Notes: generated from the letters alone by a model not told the origin. A stretch of 64,000 bases of DNA from Hirundichthys speculiger (GCA_018398805.1 JAGFBZ010000012.1:434001-498000), one strand, 5' to 3'; numbered from the stretch's first letter, positions 1-12,370 are shown. A program made the numbers and translations.

Positions 1-323
1 ATGCCTGCCATTTGAACGGGCGGCGAGACACACAGAGTTAATGACAGCATTCGTGACATTTACAGCGTCAGGAAAAAAGTATGTGCATCCCCTGGAATGA
101 ACTGGTTTTCAAAAGTAAACTGTAACAATAAACTGTGCAACAACAACAGGCAAATTCAATGTTCTTAAGCTGATGACACAAACTATTATGATTCCCATCA
201 TACTTTGTAAATTATGTCTTTATAGGACATAACATTTAATCGTTTACAGCTTGGCAGAAATAAGTAACCCAGATACTAATTACTTCAATTAAACCTTATT
301 CACTAAAGTAATTATTAATTCAT
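1..323. other. No gene seen
   Basis: AT-rich unique-looking DNA. No open frame, tandem repeat or recognisable mobile element is visible in it. Confidence 0.5.
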
Positions 324-1215
324 GTGTCATATCAGGTGCAAACATCCTCAGCCCATCGCTCTTCCACAGGGGTCCCCCAGGGCTCTGTACTGGGACCCCT
401 TCCCTTCTCTTTTTATATAATCCACCCCTCTGGGTTTGATTGTCTGCTCACATCTGGTTTCTCGTACCACTGCTGTGCTGATGATAACCAACTGATACCC
501 ATCTTGGCCCCCAGATGACTCCGCAGTCTAGGCGTGGATGACTGCTGGTCTCGCTGATATCCCTTCAGCTACACTTCCCTTCGACTGGTCATCCCTACCA
601 ACCAGCCTGTTCATGATGATTTAAAGTCAATAGTGACACCTCACCCCAACTAGGGTGGCGAGGAACCTGTCATAACCGATAACCAGATGGCCTTCATTGT
701 CAATACTGCTGCGATCTCTTGCTCATGGTGCTTTGCTAGCTTTCCTGGTAGGCCACCCACTCACAGGCCATGGTTATCTCTGGCCTCAACGACTGCAACA
801 CTCTTCTTGCTGGCCTATCTAAATGCATTGTGAAACTCTTATTGATAATCCAGAACCCAAAAAGGCTCACTTTGCACCAGTACATACTGAGCTCCAGTGA
901 ATACCAGTGTCCACATGAATAAGCTTCAAGTCACAACAGTCTTAATTGCTCTAGTGTTTACCAGCTTCATCCTAACAGTGTAGACTTCAGTTGATTTTCA
1001 ATAGATCACTGCGTTCCCTGCAGGAACATCGTCTGGCATTGCGTCCCTACGCGCCTTTCAAGCCCAATCCAGGCAGTTCTAGCAGGAAGTTTCATGGAGA
1101 TGAAATTAGCTACGAAAAGTGCTTCTCTATCTCCAAGAATCTCTTGACAACACACCTCTTCAGAACTCACCTTCTCTTCTACCGTACTAACATTCCCAAG
1201 CCTCACCTTAGTCCG
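324..1215 (+). pseudogene. LINE reverse-transcriptase relic (L2/Rex1-like)
   Basis: Decayed part of ORF2 of a non-LTR retrotransposon; a reverse transcriptase copies the element's RNA at the target site. Seen directly: the palm motif [11 protein letters not shown] near 368-402, followed by [10 protein letters not shown] near 464-497, a damaged form of the family's Y-A-D-D catalytic box. Further down, in other frames, GLNDCNTLLAGL (about 780-816) and THLFRTHL (about 1150-1175) match the C-terminal segments usual in fish L2-type LINEs. Frameshifts and stops break it throughout and the 5' part is missing. Assignment to L2 rather than Rex1/CR1 is an inference from motif style. Confidence 0.75.
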
Positions 1216-3008
1216 TTAAGCTTCATTTTACTGCACCTGTCTGTCTGCGCTCACTGCTTTAGCCGTTACATCTCCCTTCTCTGGACTTAGCATTTCATGC
1301 AACCAGGTTTCCTTCAAACTGTAGCCTCGGTTTAATCCTAGATTTGTTCGAACAGAAGCATCTGCTTCATGAGTAAATGTAATTGGAGCGGGTTGTTTGC
1401 TCACCTGGAGACCAGTTAATGAAATGAGTTGAGGTGTGGCTTTGGGGCTACTTTGATGAAAGATGCTTGAAACATTTGAAATCTGTTGTTTGTGTGAACC
1501 ATGTCTGGAGTCATAACTGAGAAAATCGATTTAGATGTGTTCACCCTCCTGCTATGTTCGTTTCTCAGGAACAGCAATAATGTTCCCCAGTAAATTTTGC
1601 CCCGGGGCATGTTTAATCATCCAAAAGTGTCTAAAACCCAAACACTCCCAATAAACATTGTTTATATCTCATTATTAACTCCATCACTAAGTATTTCAAT
1701 CAATATTAAGCGCACTGTTGTTCTTTACCTCCCACAGATCTTGGTTCAATGAAAATAATTCACTGGGTTGTTTTTTTTTTCTTTAATGAATGTTAAAACA
1801 TTTTTAAATGTGCATTGGAAAGACCGATTTATAAAACACATTAGTTCTATCTGACATTGATTTTTTGTGTCCCCTTTGACATTTATTTCAGTAATGTTGC
1901 ATTTGAGCGAGGACTCAGAAGCACATCTTTACTGCATCTGTGCAAACGTGATGCTGTACTTTGTTTCAGAACAGCACGCTCACTCAGCAAACTCTTCAGC
2001 GCACAAATAAAGGTTGAATCCCTTATTATTACCTGAGCTATTATTTCCTGTCCCTCTGAGACCAATTCATCTTGTACTGAGATGTGTCCTACATGGTTAT
2101 CTAACTGATCCTTCATCAGCACTTAAGGAGCAAAGAGTTCTAGCTGTGCACGTATTGTACTTTATTACCGTGACATTTCTCAGCATAATGCAACCATCAT
2201 GGACGGGGACTGTGATGTCCTCTGTGTCCTTGCAGATGGCTCATCCACATTGTAGCAGCCTCAGATGCTCCTAAATGTGTTCGTGTTCCCTTCCCGTCCT
2301 CACAGCAGAGGACAGAGACACGTCCGCCCTCTCAGCCGGTCTCTCAGGTGACCCTGAACAGAATTGGAGTGGGTATGGGAACAGGGTGAGTGGATGGATG
2401 AATGGATGGAGGAAATGGGTAAACATGTTGAAATAATTCTGTTTCCTCAACGCCGATGAGCGCAGGATTTATTTTGTGAAGCTGTGGCATTCAGGCCAGA
2501 ATCCCAACCCTGTCAGAAGGTCATGTTCTGCCTGTTTCTCTGATATCACCATGAATTATCATCTTAGATGTGACTGGAGACTCAAATAAACGAGGTAAAC
2601 TTCTGGTAAGCATCTGGTGCCTCTTCACTTTCGCAGCACTCCAATACACGTAAAGATAAATGAACCCAGTTTCTCCTCCCCCGTTCTCATGTTGGTTGGT
2701 TTGTCTGTGTACATGATGGTACAACGACTGGAATCAAATATTTTATTGTTTGGACTTCATTGCCTCAAACCAGAGTGGAAACAGAAAACAATAGAGTTAG
2801 AATCTTCATGAGTTCTGAGTTCTGGTATTTAAATCCAAAAAAGTGTCATCCATGTTTGTGTCGTTTCATAGACGTCATTCTCTTCGGTCAAATTCAAGTT
2901 TCTACATCTGGTTTGCTAAACTGTCATTATGCGCGGTTCCTCCAATGACCACTAGTGGCTGGCAGCTGAATTGAGCCTCATTTGACCTTCAAGATAAAAT
3001 GCCCAGTT
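1216..3008. other. No gene seen; mostly unique DNA
   Basis: No convincing gene. Around 2348-2415 the text TGACCCTGAACAGAAT followed by short TGGA repeats resembles the 3' tail of a common fish SINE/LINE family, so a small decayed retroposon end is likely there. The rest shows only short open frames without protein-like composition. Confidence 0.4.
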
Positions 3009-4235
3009 TTACAGCAGAAACTGACTTACTGTTAAGATCAGACGTTTGGACCCAACTGCAGGAGAGCAGGAGACAGGGCTCCAACAAACAAAGTCTTTAT
3101 TATTTTCACAAATACGTACTGTAACAACACCAATGAACAGAGGGATGGCAGGAAGGGAAGGCAAGGAATCCGTAAGGTCTGGAACACAGTTGGGAAGACA
3201 GGAGGACAACAGGTGAACTAGCGAGGACGAGGGGAAAAGACAAGCCTCATAAGTATGAAGCCCTGTTTGGATCATGATTCAATAAATAAATGAGTCTATT
3301 ATTATGAAATGCAGGTGTTTATTTTTTTATGAAATATTTCCCATTATTATGAAATGCATGTTTTTTATTATGAAATGTTTCCCATTATTATGATAATAGT
3401 TTCGTTTTTCATAAGAATGAGCTTTTATATAATAACGGCTTTGTTTTTCAGAAGAATGATTTGTGTGTCCATCACAGCAGAGAGGGTGGAGCCATTTATG
3501 TGATTGGCTGCTCTTTCATTCAGGCATAAGCAACAGAACAGTGAATATCAATAGTGGGCGAGAGCTGCAATGTATATACTCCAGGTTTCCCGTAGCTCAG
3601 TCCAAAATGCCATAGCTACAATTGGACTAGGAGCGCACCTTGATGACGCCACGGCCCGCTGCTAACGGGACCTCATGGCCAAAACTAGTCCATGTCAGAG
3701 CGTAGAATGGAGAAGGATCAGCCAATGAGCCTGCAGGTCAACCACTGGTCCCGCCCACTGGCAAAATGTCATTATTATGTAAAAACTTATTCTTAAATGA
3801 AAAAGCCATTCTGAAATAAACTATTATGCATTAAACTAAGATTAAATAATAATAAAAATATATTTCATAATAATTACATTTTTTTCATAATAATGGGACA
3901 TATTTCATGATAATATACATATATTTCATAATAATCGGAAATATTTCATAATAATGGATATGTATTTCATAATAATAGACTCATTTATTCATTGAATTAT
4001 GACCCAAACGGGGCTTCATACATATGACAGAGAGAACAAACGAGAAACAGGTGCAAACAATCAGGGAGATGAACAGAAGCAAGTGCAGTGAAAAACAACT
4101 AAGAGTAGACAGATCTTCAAAGTAAAACAGGAGACGGGACACAAAAAAACTCAAGAGAAGCCAACCAACTAAGAGCACAAAGAAGAAGAACCAAGGAAAC
4201 ATAACCTGCCCAACACTAACAACAGCACTTATGTC
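3009..4235. repeat. Decayed dispersed repeat split by a palindromic MITE
   Basis: The two flanks (3009-3253 and 4021-4235) are purine-rich text of the sort found in multi-copy fish elements (GACCCAACTGCAGGAGAG near 3050; strings such as GAACAAACGAGAAACAGG near 4030). They read as one old element interrupted by the MITE at 3254-4020. The class cannot be told from the sequence alone. Confidence 0.35.
3254..4020 (+). mobile_element. Palindromic AT-rich MITE, copy 1
   Basis: Terminal inverted repeats of about 60 bp run from TATGAAGCCCTGTTTGG at the left to its inverse (CAAACGGGGCTTCATA) at the right, followed inward by repeats of ATTATTATGAAAT. The flanking hexamers CATAAG (3248-3253) and CATATG (4021-4026) match at 5 of 6 positions, suggesting a 6-bp target duplication; a TA duplication with shorter termini is the alternative. 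There is no coding capacity, so it must have used another element's transposase. A 66-bp internal block present in the copy at 56358 is missing here, near 3585. IS3EU-type elements are known to make 6-bp duplications, but this assignment is only a suggestion. Confidence 0.85.
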
Positions 4236-6163
4236 CATATTTATATCAGAGAGATTTCATATCCACGACAACTTTACAGAGGTTGCAGTCTACGGTGTTA
4301 ACAGATAGTTATCATCATTAGGTCTTAGCATTTTTACTGAAGTTGATTTCTGAGCCAAATAAAGACCTAATGGGGCATAATCCTTCTTATTTTAAACATA
4401 ATATGGCTATGTTAGTTGTGCTAAGACTGACCAAGTTCAGATGGGCCCTGGGGAACCCAGGCTGCGGTCAGTGTTGGCGGGTCAAGGGTCCCAGTGAAGC
4501 TCCTGCTTCAGCTCCAGCAGCACCTGTTTCAAAGGTTGTTTCAGTTGCAATATCAGAAATGAGGATGGATGGACAGATTTGAAAAGAATGGATGTGACAC
4601 TAGTTAGCATCATAGCAGAGAATGAGTTAAACCAAGCTGTAATATCCAGCTGGCTGAGGTAAGGTGGGGATGTTTTAAAATCCTTGCCCCCTTATTCAGT
4701 TCTGCCTATTTGCCTGTTTTTGGATTAACAAGGCTTCAGACCAGCTCTTCTGTGACATCACCCATGAGTTTTGTGAAGTCCTTTCTCTAAATCAACTTCT
4801 CCCAGAGACTGTTCCACTTTGGTGTCACAACTTCTTTTGGATTTTGCCTTTCAGTATTCACCACAGCAGATTACAGTGTTCTGCAGGTTGATCTGGCGTA
4901 GACATTACTCTGGGCTGGGACCAGCACTATGAGAAAAATGGCGAATTGTGAAATGGATCTAGATAGTGATGGATTAAATACTTGTAAACCCCGATGGTCT
5001 TGTAGAAATATTGTAGGTCACAGAGTCATATTCCTCTATGTTTTCTCTTCAGCAATAAACCGTTATGTAAATATGTATGTAAATTACTGATGTGAGCTGC
5101 ATCTTAATCACAGAAAAAACTGAGATATCAAAGGTTTTGGGAGGGTCACACATCACGAACACTGATGAACATGTGTTTACCATAGTTTGTGGTTTGCTAC
5201 TGTTTGCACTTGCAGCTAACTGGATGCCAGAAATATCTGCACACTGACTCACAGTCACCGCAGAAATATCTGTCACCATCCTGTCAGCTTCATACCTGAC
5301 GGGACAAGCCCGGGCTCGACACCTCCAAGGGCCAAATACAGAGAGCGGTTCTATGGAAATAAAAACTTTAATTAAAACCGCACTTGTTGCAGCAGAGACG
5401 GCAAACAAGATCAGCGTTATCCACCGAAGTGGCTAAAGGAGCGTAGCAAACGTGTGAGGTGCAATTAAAATGCCATTCACAGGGTTTAATTGGCTCTAAT
5501 TGCTGTTCTGTCTGGAGGTCAATAAAAGCTGTTCTGGACTCTCCATATCCACCCTTGTGTTCCTTCATCTGTATTTAAATACAAAGTGCAGTTAAAGAAA
5601 GATGGTGCAAGAGTCAATAAAATAATCCTGGTGCATAACTTCAGTTGACTAGCTGTCCATGTCCATCGATCCGTGCACTTTACGTACTTGACACTGAGCA
5701 ACTTTTCGGTGAATTTGACTAAATAAGCCAGCATACGCAGTCTTATTTTAAATGCATGGCTTGCTGTGCTGCTACTGTACCAAAACACTGCAACCAGGAG
5801 CGAACGCCACTAAAGGGTTCACACCTCGTGCTCTGTTGCAGGGAACAAACCCTTTAAAAAGCAGCAGCAAGCGTCAACTAGGTCCTAGCTTCTGCTCAAG
5901 TCTGCGCTCAGATTTATTTTAGTGTAACGTACATTTGGGAGGAAGTCTTTGTCATTTCTCGGTGTTTAGATGAAATCAGACGTATTTAATATTAGAGCAA
6001 GTCTTAGTCGTGTCCCATGGAAGCTGCATTGTTCCATTATTATGCAACCAATAGGAGGGTTGTTGTTTTTTGAGTCACAAAGGAAACTAAAAATATTTCC
6101 AAAGCTTTTGCAATCTCAGTGTGTCACTACACAACATGTGGCTCTCTGGCTGATCATTGAGTA
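4236..6163. other. No gene seen; one small repeat relic
   Basis: Unique-looking DNA with short, unconvincing open frames. Near 4890-4935 the words TCTGGCGTAGACATTACT and GGGCTGGGACCAGCAC resemble a dispersed fish repeat often found near genes, here strongly decayed. Nothing else is supported. Confidence 0.4.
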
Positions 6164-7070
6164 ACTCTGATGGATGATGGATGGATGGAGGATGGATGGA
6201 TGGTTGTTGGATGGATGAATGGATGGATGTACAATTGGATGGATGGATAAATGGATGGATAGATGGATGGATGGATAGATGGATGGATGGATGGATGGAT
6301 GGATGGATGGATTAATGGTTGGATGGATGGATGGATGGCTGCTATGGGATGGCTGGCTGGATGGATGGATGGATGGATGGTGGATGGATGGCTGGATGGC
6401 TGGATGGATGGGATGGCTGGCTGGCTGGCTGGCTGGGCTGGATGGCTGGATGGCTGGCTGGGCTTGGCTGGATGGCTGGTGGCTGGCTGGCTGGCTGGCT
6501 GGCTGGATGGCTGGCTGCTGGATGGCTGGATGGCTGGATGGATGGGCTGGCTGCTGGCTGGCTGGCTGGATGGATGGATGCTGGATGGCTGGCTGGCTGG
6601 ATGGCTTGCTGGATGGCTGGATGCTGGATGGATGGCTGGCTGGATGGCTGATGGATGGCTGGATGGATGGAGATGGATGGATGGATGGATGGATGGATGA
6701 TGGATGGCTGGATGGATGGATGGATGGATGGATGGATGGCATGGATGGATGGATGGATGGATGGATGGATGGATGGATGGATGGATGGATGGATGGCTGG
6801 ATGGATGATGGATGGCTGGATGGATAAATGGATGGATGGATGGATGGATGGATGGATGGATGGATGGATGGATGGATGGATGGATGGATGGATGGATGGA
6901 TGGATGGATGGATGGATGGATGGATGGATGGATGGATGGATGGATGGATGGATGGATGGATGGATGGATGATGGATGGATGGAAGGATTGGATGGATGGA
7001 TGGATGGATGGATGATAGATGGATGGGTGGATGTTGGATGGATGGATGGATGGATGATGGATGGATGGAC
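6164..7070 (+). repeat. (TGGA)n microsatellite with GGCT-rich core
   Basis: About 900 bp of the tetramer TGGA. The middle (about 6340-6660) is interspersed with TGGC units, giving GGATGGCTGGCTGG patterns, while 6830-6970 is almost pure TGGA. The array stays open in several frames on both strands (repeated M-D-G-W on plus, H-P-S-I on minus). These long frames follow from the repeat and are not genes. The core differs from the edges, so it may have expanded separately. Confidence 0.97.
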
Positions 7071-7160
7071 TAACTCCAGCCAAGCGTCTTCATCTTGCAG
7101 CAGCAGCGCAGCATCGGTGCAGCAGAGACAGAAGCCTGAGTGGTGCCAACCCGCAGAGAC

Positions 7161-7192
7161 GGGTTAGGGTTAGGGGTTAGGGTTAGGGTTAG
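7161..7192 (+). repeat. Short interstitial telomere-like repeat
   Basis: Five TTAGGG-type units, one with an extra G, lie about 90 bp after the TGGA array. Vertebrate telomeres are TTAGGG; this is an internal copy. Confidence 0.9.
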
Positions 7193-7194
7193 CT

Positions 7195-8441
7195 GCAGAG
7201 ACATGTTCTGGTGTTCTGCAGCGAGACATGCAGCGAGACATGTCCCCTTTGACAGCACTTTTACCGTGGATAATGACTCTGCTGATTAGAGCCATGAGGG
7301 GACAGGAGAACTAAACACCTAAAAGTACGAGCGCCCCGTGTGAATACGACAAATGTTTGTGTTCACCTACATGTCCAGAGAAATAAATCACGAGCCCTGC
7401 GGTCCAGATTCCACCTCCTTATCTCTTAAACTAACCATTCCTTCGCTAAATGTATACAGAGAATTTCACGGCTGGTGGCAAAGTTGTGAAAATGTCTCTC
7501 TGTGGGTTATAAATAAAGAAGTGTTTGTCCGGGGGAACCATTATTCACTCGGATTTGTTTTGCTTCATCCTTTTCTCTCCTTTTTTTCCTTCTTTGTATA
7601 AAGTTTAACATGACAACTTACTTTTACTTGCTGGGAAAAAAAAGTCTAAGTTCCACATTCACCTTTTCTTTCAGGCTCACTCACTCTCGGTGGGCCTCGG
7701 CCTCTCAGGCTTTATGCAGAGCTGTCAATCAAACGCTCAATCAATACAAGTTCTGACACACGAATAAAAGAGAGCTGGCCACTCTGGCGCCGCTCCTTTG
7801 TTCTCAAACAGACGTTCAAATGTTTAGCTGAGGATTATGTATTGCACAATGGCAGTGGGAGCGAAGTATTTATTAAGAGAAAGTGTGATTTTCTTTTTTT
7901 AATGTAAACTTATAGTTCTCACTTGAGCATGAAAGACGTTTTCACCGGCGGTCGCTGAAACAAAGGCAGCCGATGATGTCACATCCTCTGGGGAGACTTC
8001 GAACAAAAGAAACGTCTGAGTCCCTGATCTCTCCACTTGATGGATTCATATAAAGACTCTTATTTGAACACATTCTGGCGAAGGTACTGAAGGAGTGTTT
8101 TATGTGTGCCAAAGGCATGTCAAGGTGGGATTAAGGCTTGTTTGAAGAGCTTCGCATCGATGCTTGCAGCGCTATTATGTCATGTCTCAGTGTCAGGTGT
8201 AAAGTTGAAACAAGCAGAGGAAGAGCCGGAGGGCGTGGCTTCAGGATGTTGTGGACACGATTTTAATGTTCAGCAAAATAAACAGCTAACGGGTTATGAA
8301 CTATGAAATCACAATGTGCTTAACTTGATGACACACAAACTATCACCGCTTTTGTGTCACTATCAGAAGATTTCTGGGCTGTTCACCTGTAGGACGTCTG
8401 GTGTGAACGTCTCTCTCCACTGCATCTCTATGGGGTTAAGG
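7195..8441. other. Repeat-poor block, no gene seen
   Basis: Mixed-complexity DNA without transposon signatures. The segment 7700-7880 (with AGCTGTCAATCAAACG, a PBX/MEIS-like TGTCAATCA word, and a balanced base mix) and 7270-7600 read like non-coding DNA under constraint, but no comparison is possible here. No exon-like open frame with splice signals stands out. Confidence 0.35.
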
Positions 8442-8994
8442 CAGCGTTTCTCAACCTTTTTTAAGTCATGACACCTATCAAAAGTCCCGTTTATTTAGTT
8501 TAAATAACCTGAACAGGATAACTGCACCAGAGTAGGCCTCAGCAGGAAAGCTTCTTTTCATCCGTGATGTGCTTGCTTCCATCCATCATCCTTGTATTGC
8601 CTCTTTTTAGCCTTATCGCTAGCAGCTAGCTTTGGTACCTATGGAGCAGATTCAGAGCTGGTGGATGAAGGCTTGATGAAGAAGTCGGCTCCTCTGTGAT
8701 GTTCTGTTCCTGTGGGGCTTTTCTTTTTAGAAAACCATCCATGATGCTGTTAAAAAGTTCTCTTTGCTATCTGTGAAATAAAATTCCAGCGGTTAAATGA
8801 TATTACGACGTAAGCTAACTGGGCAGTCACGTTGACCTTACGCTGACCCCGTACTGACGTTGTTAACATTGGGAAATGGGCATGTGAGACATATTTTTAT
8901 TATTCATTTCATATCCAATTATGTATCTTTATTTAATTATTTATTCATTCATAGTCAAAAAGTATGTATTTATGTGTGCATTCATATATTTATA

Positions 8995-9628
8995 CAGTGG
9001 TACCTCTACTAACGAAATTAATTGGTTCTGGAAGTAGTTTTGTAACCTGAAAATTTCGTAAGTAGAGACGTGTTCCGTTCCAAGACCCCCCAAATTCAAA
9101 CATTATTTTTTTTTATAAATTATAAATAATACATAAAATGACATAAAAACCAGTTAGAAATACATGTAAGAACTAGAAAAGCACTCAGAGGGCGCAGACC
9201 TCCACTAAACGCAACAATTATCGAAAATTTGAAAGTGATCCAGAATCCAGGATTTCTTCTGGATCACATCCAAAATGAAATCAGTTCTTCCTTTCCACAT
9301 TTCTGACAACTCCTGAAAAACAACCTCCTTGGCGGAGGTAAAAATTGTTTGTTTACCTGGTTGCTGGGTTACGCTCATACAGACAAGGGGCCCTCCTAGC
9401 CAATGGGATGCCAGGAAGATGCTAAGCGATAGCCAATGGCAGAGCAGCTCGGACGCACCGCTTTCAAACCGAGATACAGAGCCTGACAGCTATGTTTACG
9501 TTCGGTAAACTTTTTGCCTTTCGTGTCCTGAAATTTCTTTCGTAACTAGAGGCAATATTTTCCTTTTGAGGCGTTTCGTAACCTCAAAATTTCGTATGTA
9601 GAAACGTTCTTAAGTAGAGGTACCACTG
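8995..9628 (-). mobile_element. Tigger/mariner-like MITE nested in the hAT, copy 1
   Basis: Inverted termini CAGTGGTACCTCTAC and GTAGAGGTACCACTG flanked by TA on both sides (8993-8994, 9629-9630), as expected of the Tc1/mariner superfamily, which targets TA. No transposase is encoded. It has the same insertion junctions as the copy at 35643-36399, so the insertion predates the spread of its host hAT. Confidence 0.88.
9190..9340 (+). repeat. Dispersed retroposon-tail-like repeat inside the MITE
   Basis: Begins near GCAGACCTCCACTAAACG, includes GTGATCCAGAATCCAGG and ends at ACCTCCTTGGCGGAGGTA. The same family is seen at about 20384-20767 and 35961-36185. About 75 bp present in the 36-kb copy (the part with a run of CAGACAGA) is deleted here. 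It resembles a LINE 3' end, possibly RTE-type; this is uncertain. Confidence 0.6.
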
Positions 9629-9733
9629 TATATGAAATGTCAGAATAGGTCATTTTTTTGACGACACCCCTGAAGGAGTCAGACGACACCCCAGTGTGCC
9701 GCGACACCCCGGTTGAGAAAGGCTGGGTTAAGG

Positions 9734-10605
9734 TTCTGACTGGGTTCTGATTGGACCACTCCCAGAGATGGATGGCATTACTCTGGAGGAGAAACTCCAT
9801 GATGGCAAAGTGGACCAGGCCCTGAGGGAGCAAAGCAAGCCCAAATCATGATTCTCCCTCTGTCATGGTCCACCACTGAGATATAGTTTTGCTGCCGGTG
9901 TGCAAAACACCACCAGGGGGCGTATGCTTTGACACTCGGATTCCCAAATTTTGTTCTTGCATCATTCGCACATCCTTGCAGATTAAAATCTCAAGTGGTT
10001 TTACGCCATTATTCGGCTATAACTTCATTCATCTGCATGGTAATGAGCATGTTGTTGTTTTTCACGGTCAGCTTCAGCACATGTGGTGACGTCACGCTAA
10101 TCAATCAGTCAATCAGAGACGTGCAACAGTTCAGACCTATTTATCTTTTATTAGCGACAGCAGCTCTAAAGCACAGCTACAAACTCATTAACTGGACTTC
10201 AGATGTGCAAATAACCAACTTTAGTCTAGGGATTTATATACTTTTTCCCTTTTCCGCCGTCACTTTGAATGTTTAATAGGTAGATTTAAAGAAGACACAA
10301 GAGATTCAGATTGTTTGACTGTTTCATCTTTTATGTTCTAATTTTATGGCAAATAAAATACAAAAGCAGTCAGTTAAAGGGGTTCACGAGCTTTTGCTTC
10401 CCGCTGAATAAGGCACAAGTCCACGCAAAGGTAAGAAGGTAAGTCACATTTACTGACAGACGGGGGGGCACAAACTGCTTCATCACAAAATCAAACATCA
10501 TCTAAAACAGAAAACGGTTAGATGAAGGATGGCTGTGAAAGGACAGGAAGTGATGTCATGTCTGGTGACATGGATCAAAGAAGTTTTTTCTTCTCTTTTT
10601 TATGT
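9734..10605. other. No gene seen; contains a CTCF-like motif
   Basis: Unique-looking DNA. Apart from the CTCF-like site at 9910, words such as CAAAGCAAGCCCAAATCATG (9829) resemble a decayed DNA transposon of the Tc1 type, but this is too short to call. The stretch 9930-10260 is free of visible repeats. Confidence 0.35.
9909..9923 (+). promoter_or_regulatory. CTCF-like binding motif
   Basis: ACCACCAGGGGGCGT matches the core CTCF consensus CCASYAGRKGGC at every position. It is not inside a recognised transposon. CTCF binds such sites to form chromatin loop boundaries. Occupancy is not shown by the sequence. Confidence 0.55.
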
Positions 10606-10740
10606 CCTAACCCTAACCCCTAACCCTAACCCTAACCCTAACTCTTAACTCTTACCTTTAATCCTAACCCTAAGCCTTAACCCTAACCTTAACCCTCTTT
10701 TTTATGCCCTAACCCTAACCCTTAACCCTAACCCTAACCC
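10606..10740 (-). repeat. Interstitial telomere-like array (CCCTAA)
   Basis: Two blocks of CCCTAA units, many imperfect (CTTAAC, CTTTAATCC), each preceded by TTTTTATG and so possibly duplicated from one another (10598-10660 and 10690-10740). The orientation is opposite to the other telomere-like arrays of the window. Confidence 0.93.
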
Positions 10741-12362
10741 TCCTTCACCTGGACTCCTGCATGTATGTAACTGAGATACCTGCTTTGCTTCTGAAGCATG
10801 TCAATCACAGAACATGGAAAAATACAATCAATCTGATATCAGCTGGAGTTGGACTCATTCAGATTCTTCACCCCCTCCACATTAATCAGCCGTGGCAGCA
10901 GCACTCCACCAGAAATAAACCGGAAATTATCAGCAATGGATTCATCCATAATGTTGTTCACGGCTATTACTCATGCATATATAAAGAAATTGAATCCCTA
11001 AACGCCGCATCATTCTGTTTCACGCATGAGCCCAGTATTTTTGCTGTTTTATCTTGGTTATCTCGGCCTCTCCCGTCTGCTCCGTTTGATCCCAGCTGGA
11101 ACCGAGATACTGACGATACCAATTAGCCTCGGTGGCATTTCCCCCTGCGGTACTTTGATCCGCAAGCCAACATTGTTCCAGAGCGGGCCCTCTGCGGTGT
11201 CACTGGGATTGGACAAGCAATTGGCAGATGCCGTTACTGGCTAGTCGCGGGATAACAGGACGTCTGGGAGGAACGGGGACTATCACATGCCAAGTTGGAA
11301 GAAACTGTTAAGTGTGTGAGGTAGATATGCTCACAATTAGACAGGCTATTCATTAATTATGTAAATATCTTAAGCAGCTTAATATTCCTTCCACTCTGCC
11401 GAGATATCCGTCATTAGCGGGTGTCCAGTCTCAGGCACGACTCAATGCTTCCCAAATGAATTTGGATTTACGGGGACTGCGCAGTGATTACAGTGCAGCA
11501 TTGTCGACGCCGTTGGCTGGAGGCCCAACGCTCGTAACCTTTGCCCACAGCCTCCAAATGATGGCTCTTAAAACGGACCATAAACACAAGAGTACATATT
11601 CTCATACGTACACTGAAAGAAGAAAAAAACAGGCGCTCAGCGGTTGTAGACGCTCAACAGGAAGAGCATAAATGAGGGCTTTTATCCAGTCCGGAGCTGG
11701 AGCTCATCACAACTGCTGGACCGCTCGGCGCTTGGAAAGCTAGTGACATGGTACAAATCCCACGGCCTAAAAACACAGCTTTTTAAACTCCCGCAGGGAG
11801 TATTCATGCACGTATCGCCTTTCATGACACTTCTAGAGCATAAAGATACAGATGTCTGGCTGGCAGAGGAGGGCCGGGGGTGGAGGTCTGCAGGGAGGGA
11901 GGTCTCGCCCAGACTTGTCACCCCTGACTTGTTGCAAGGAATCCGTTGTCTTATAGAAAACTCTGTTAGGGCACAAAAAAAAAAAGAAACCATCACTGTG
12001 CTTTCACCTTCAGAGAATTACATTACTTGGTTACTAGTCACAGGCAGATGTCGACTTAGTGCTCTTGAACGGATAAACAATTCACAAAGAAATAATAAGG
12101 GAATATTAGGAGCATGTGTCTGGAGTCAGAAATCAGAAAACCTTATATAATCTTCCATTTTCTTTGGCTTTTATTTCTTTGCAGACATTATGAACCCAAG
12201 ATATTACACATTTTTAGCTGTCAGCTGAATTTAATTCGTTGATATAAATCTTTTTTTAATTTTTTTGTTCCATTTCATTTCAGGCCTCCAACATGTTCCA
12301 ACGGCTGTTGGGGCGGTAAAGCCACGTCCACTTTAGGTTTCAGGTCAGGACTGCGGGCAGGC
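10741..12362. other. Repeat-poor block, candidate conserved non-coding DNA
   Basis: Between about 10990 and 11650 there is no transposon signature or tandem repeat, base use is balanced, and homeodomain-type words occur (CATTAATTATG near 11351, CTTAATATTCC). No splice-bounded exon with protein-like translation was found. The last 90 bp (12275-12362) begin a decayed dispersed repeat that continues after the hAT at 13345. Confidence 0.35.
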
Positions 12363-12370
12363 CGGTCCAG

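Larger units (their letters stand above)
8442..9725 (-). mobile_element. hAT (Charlie-like) transposon with nested elements, copy 1
   Basis: Termini are CAGCGTTTCTCAACC and the inverse GGTTGAGAAAGGCTG, the usual start of Charlie-type hAT elements. The 8-bp target duplication GGTTAAGG is exact on both sides (8434-8441 and 9726-9733). Read on the minus strand it matches the second copy at 35563-37025, including remains of a transposase N-terminus. It is non-autonomous. A Tigger-like element (8995-9628) sits inside it, and that in turn contains a LINE-tail-like fragment (about 9190-9340). Confidence 0.92.

Noticed and set aside
2944..2962. CTCF site at CCACTAGTGGCTGG
   Set aside because: One base short between AG and GGC compared with the consensus.
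6116..7167. Several 100- to 309-residue open frames (H-P-S-I and M-D-G-W repeats)
   Set aside because: Direct result of the (TGGA)n array; no unique protein segment adjoins them.
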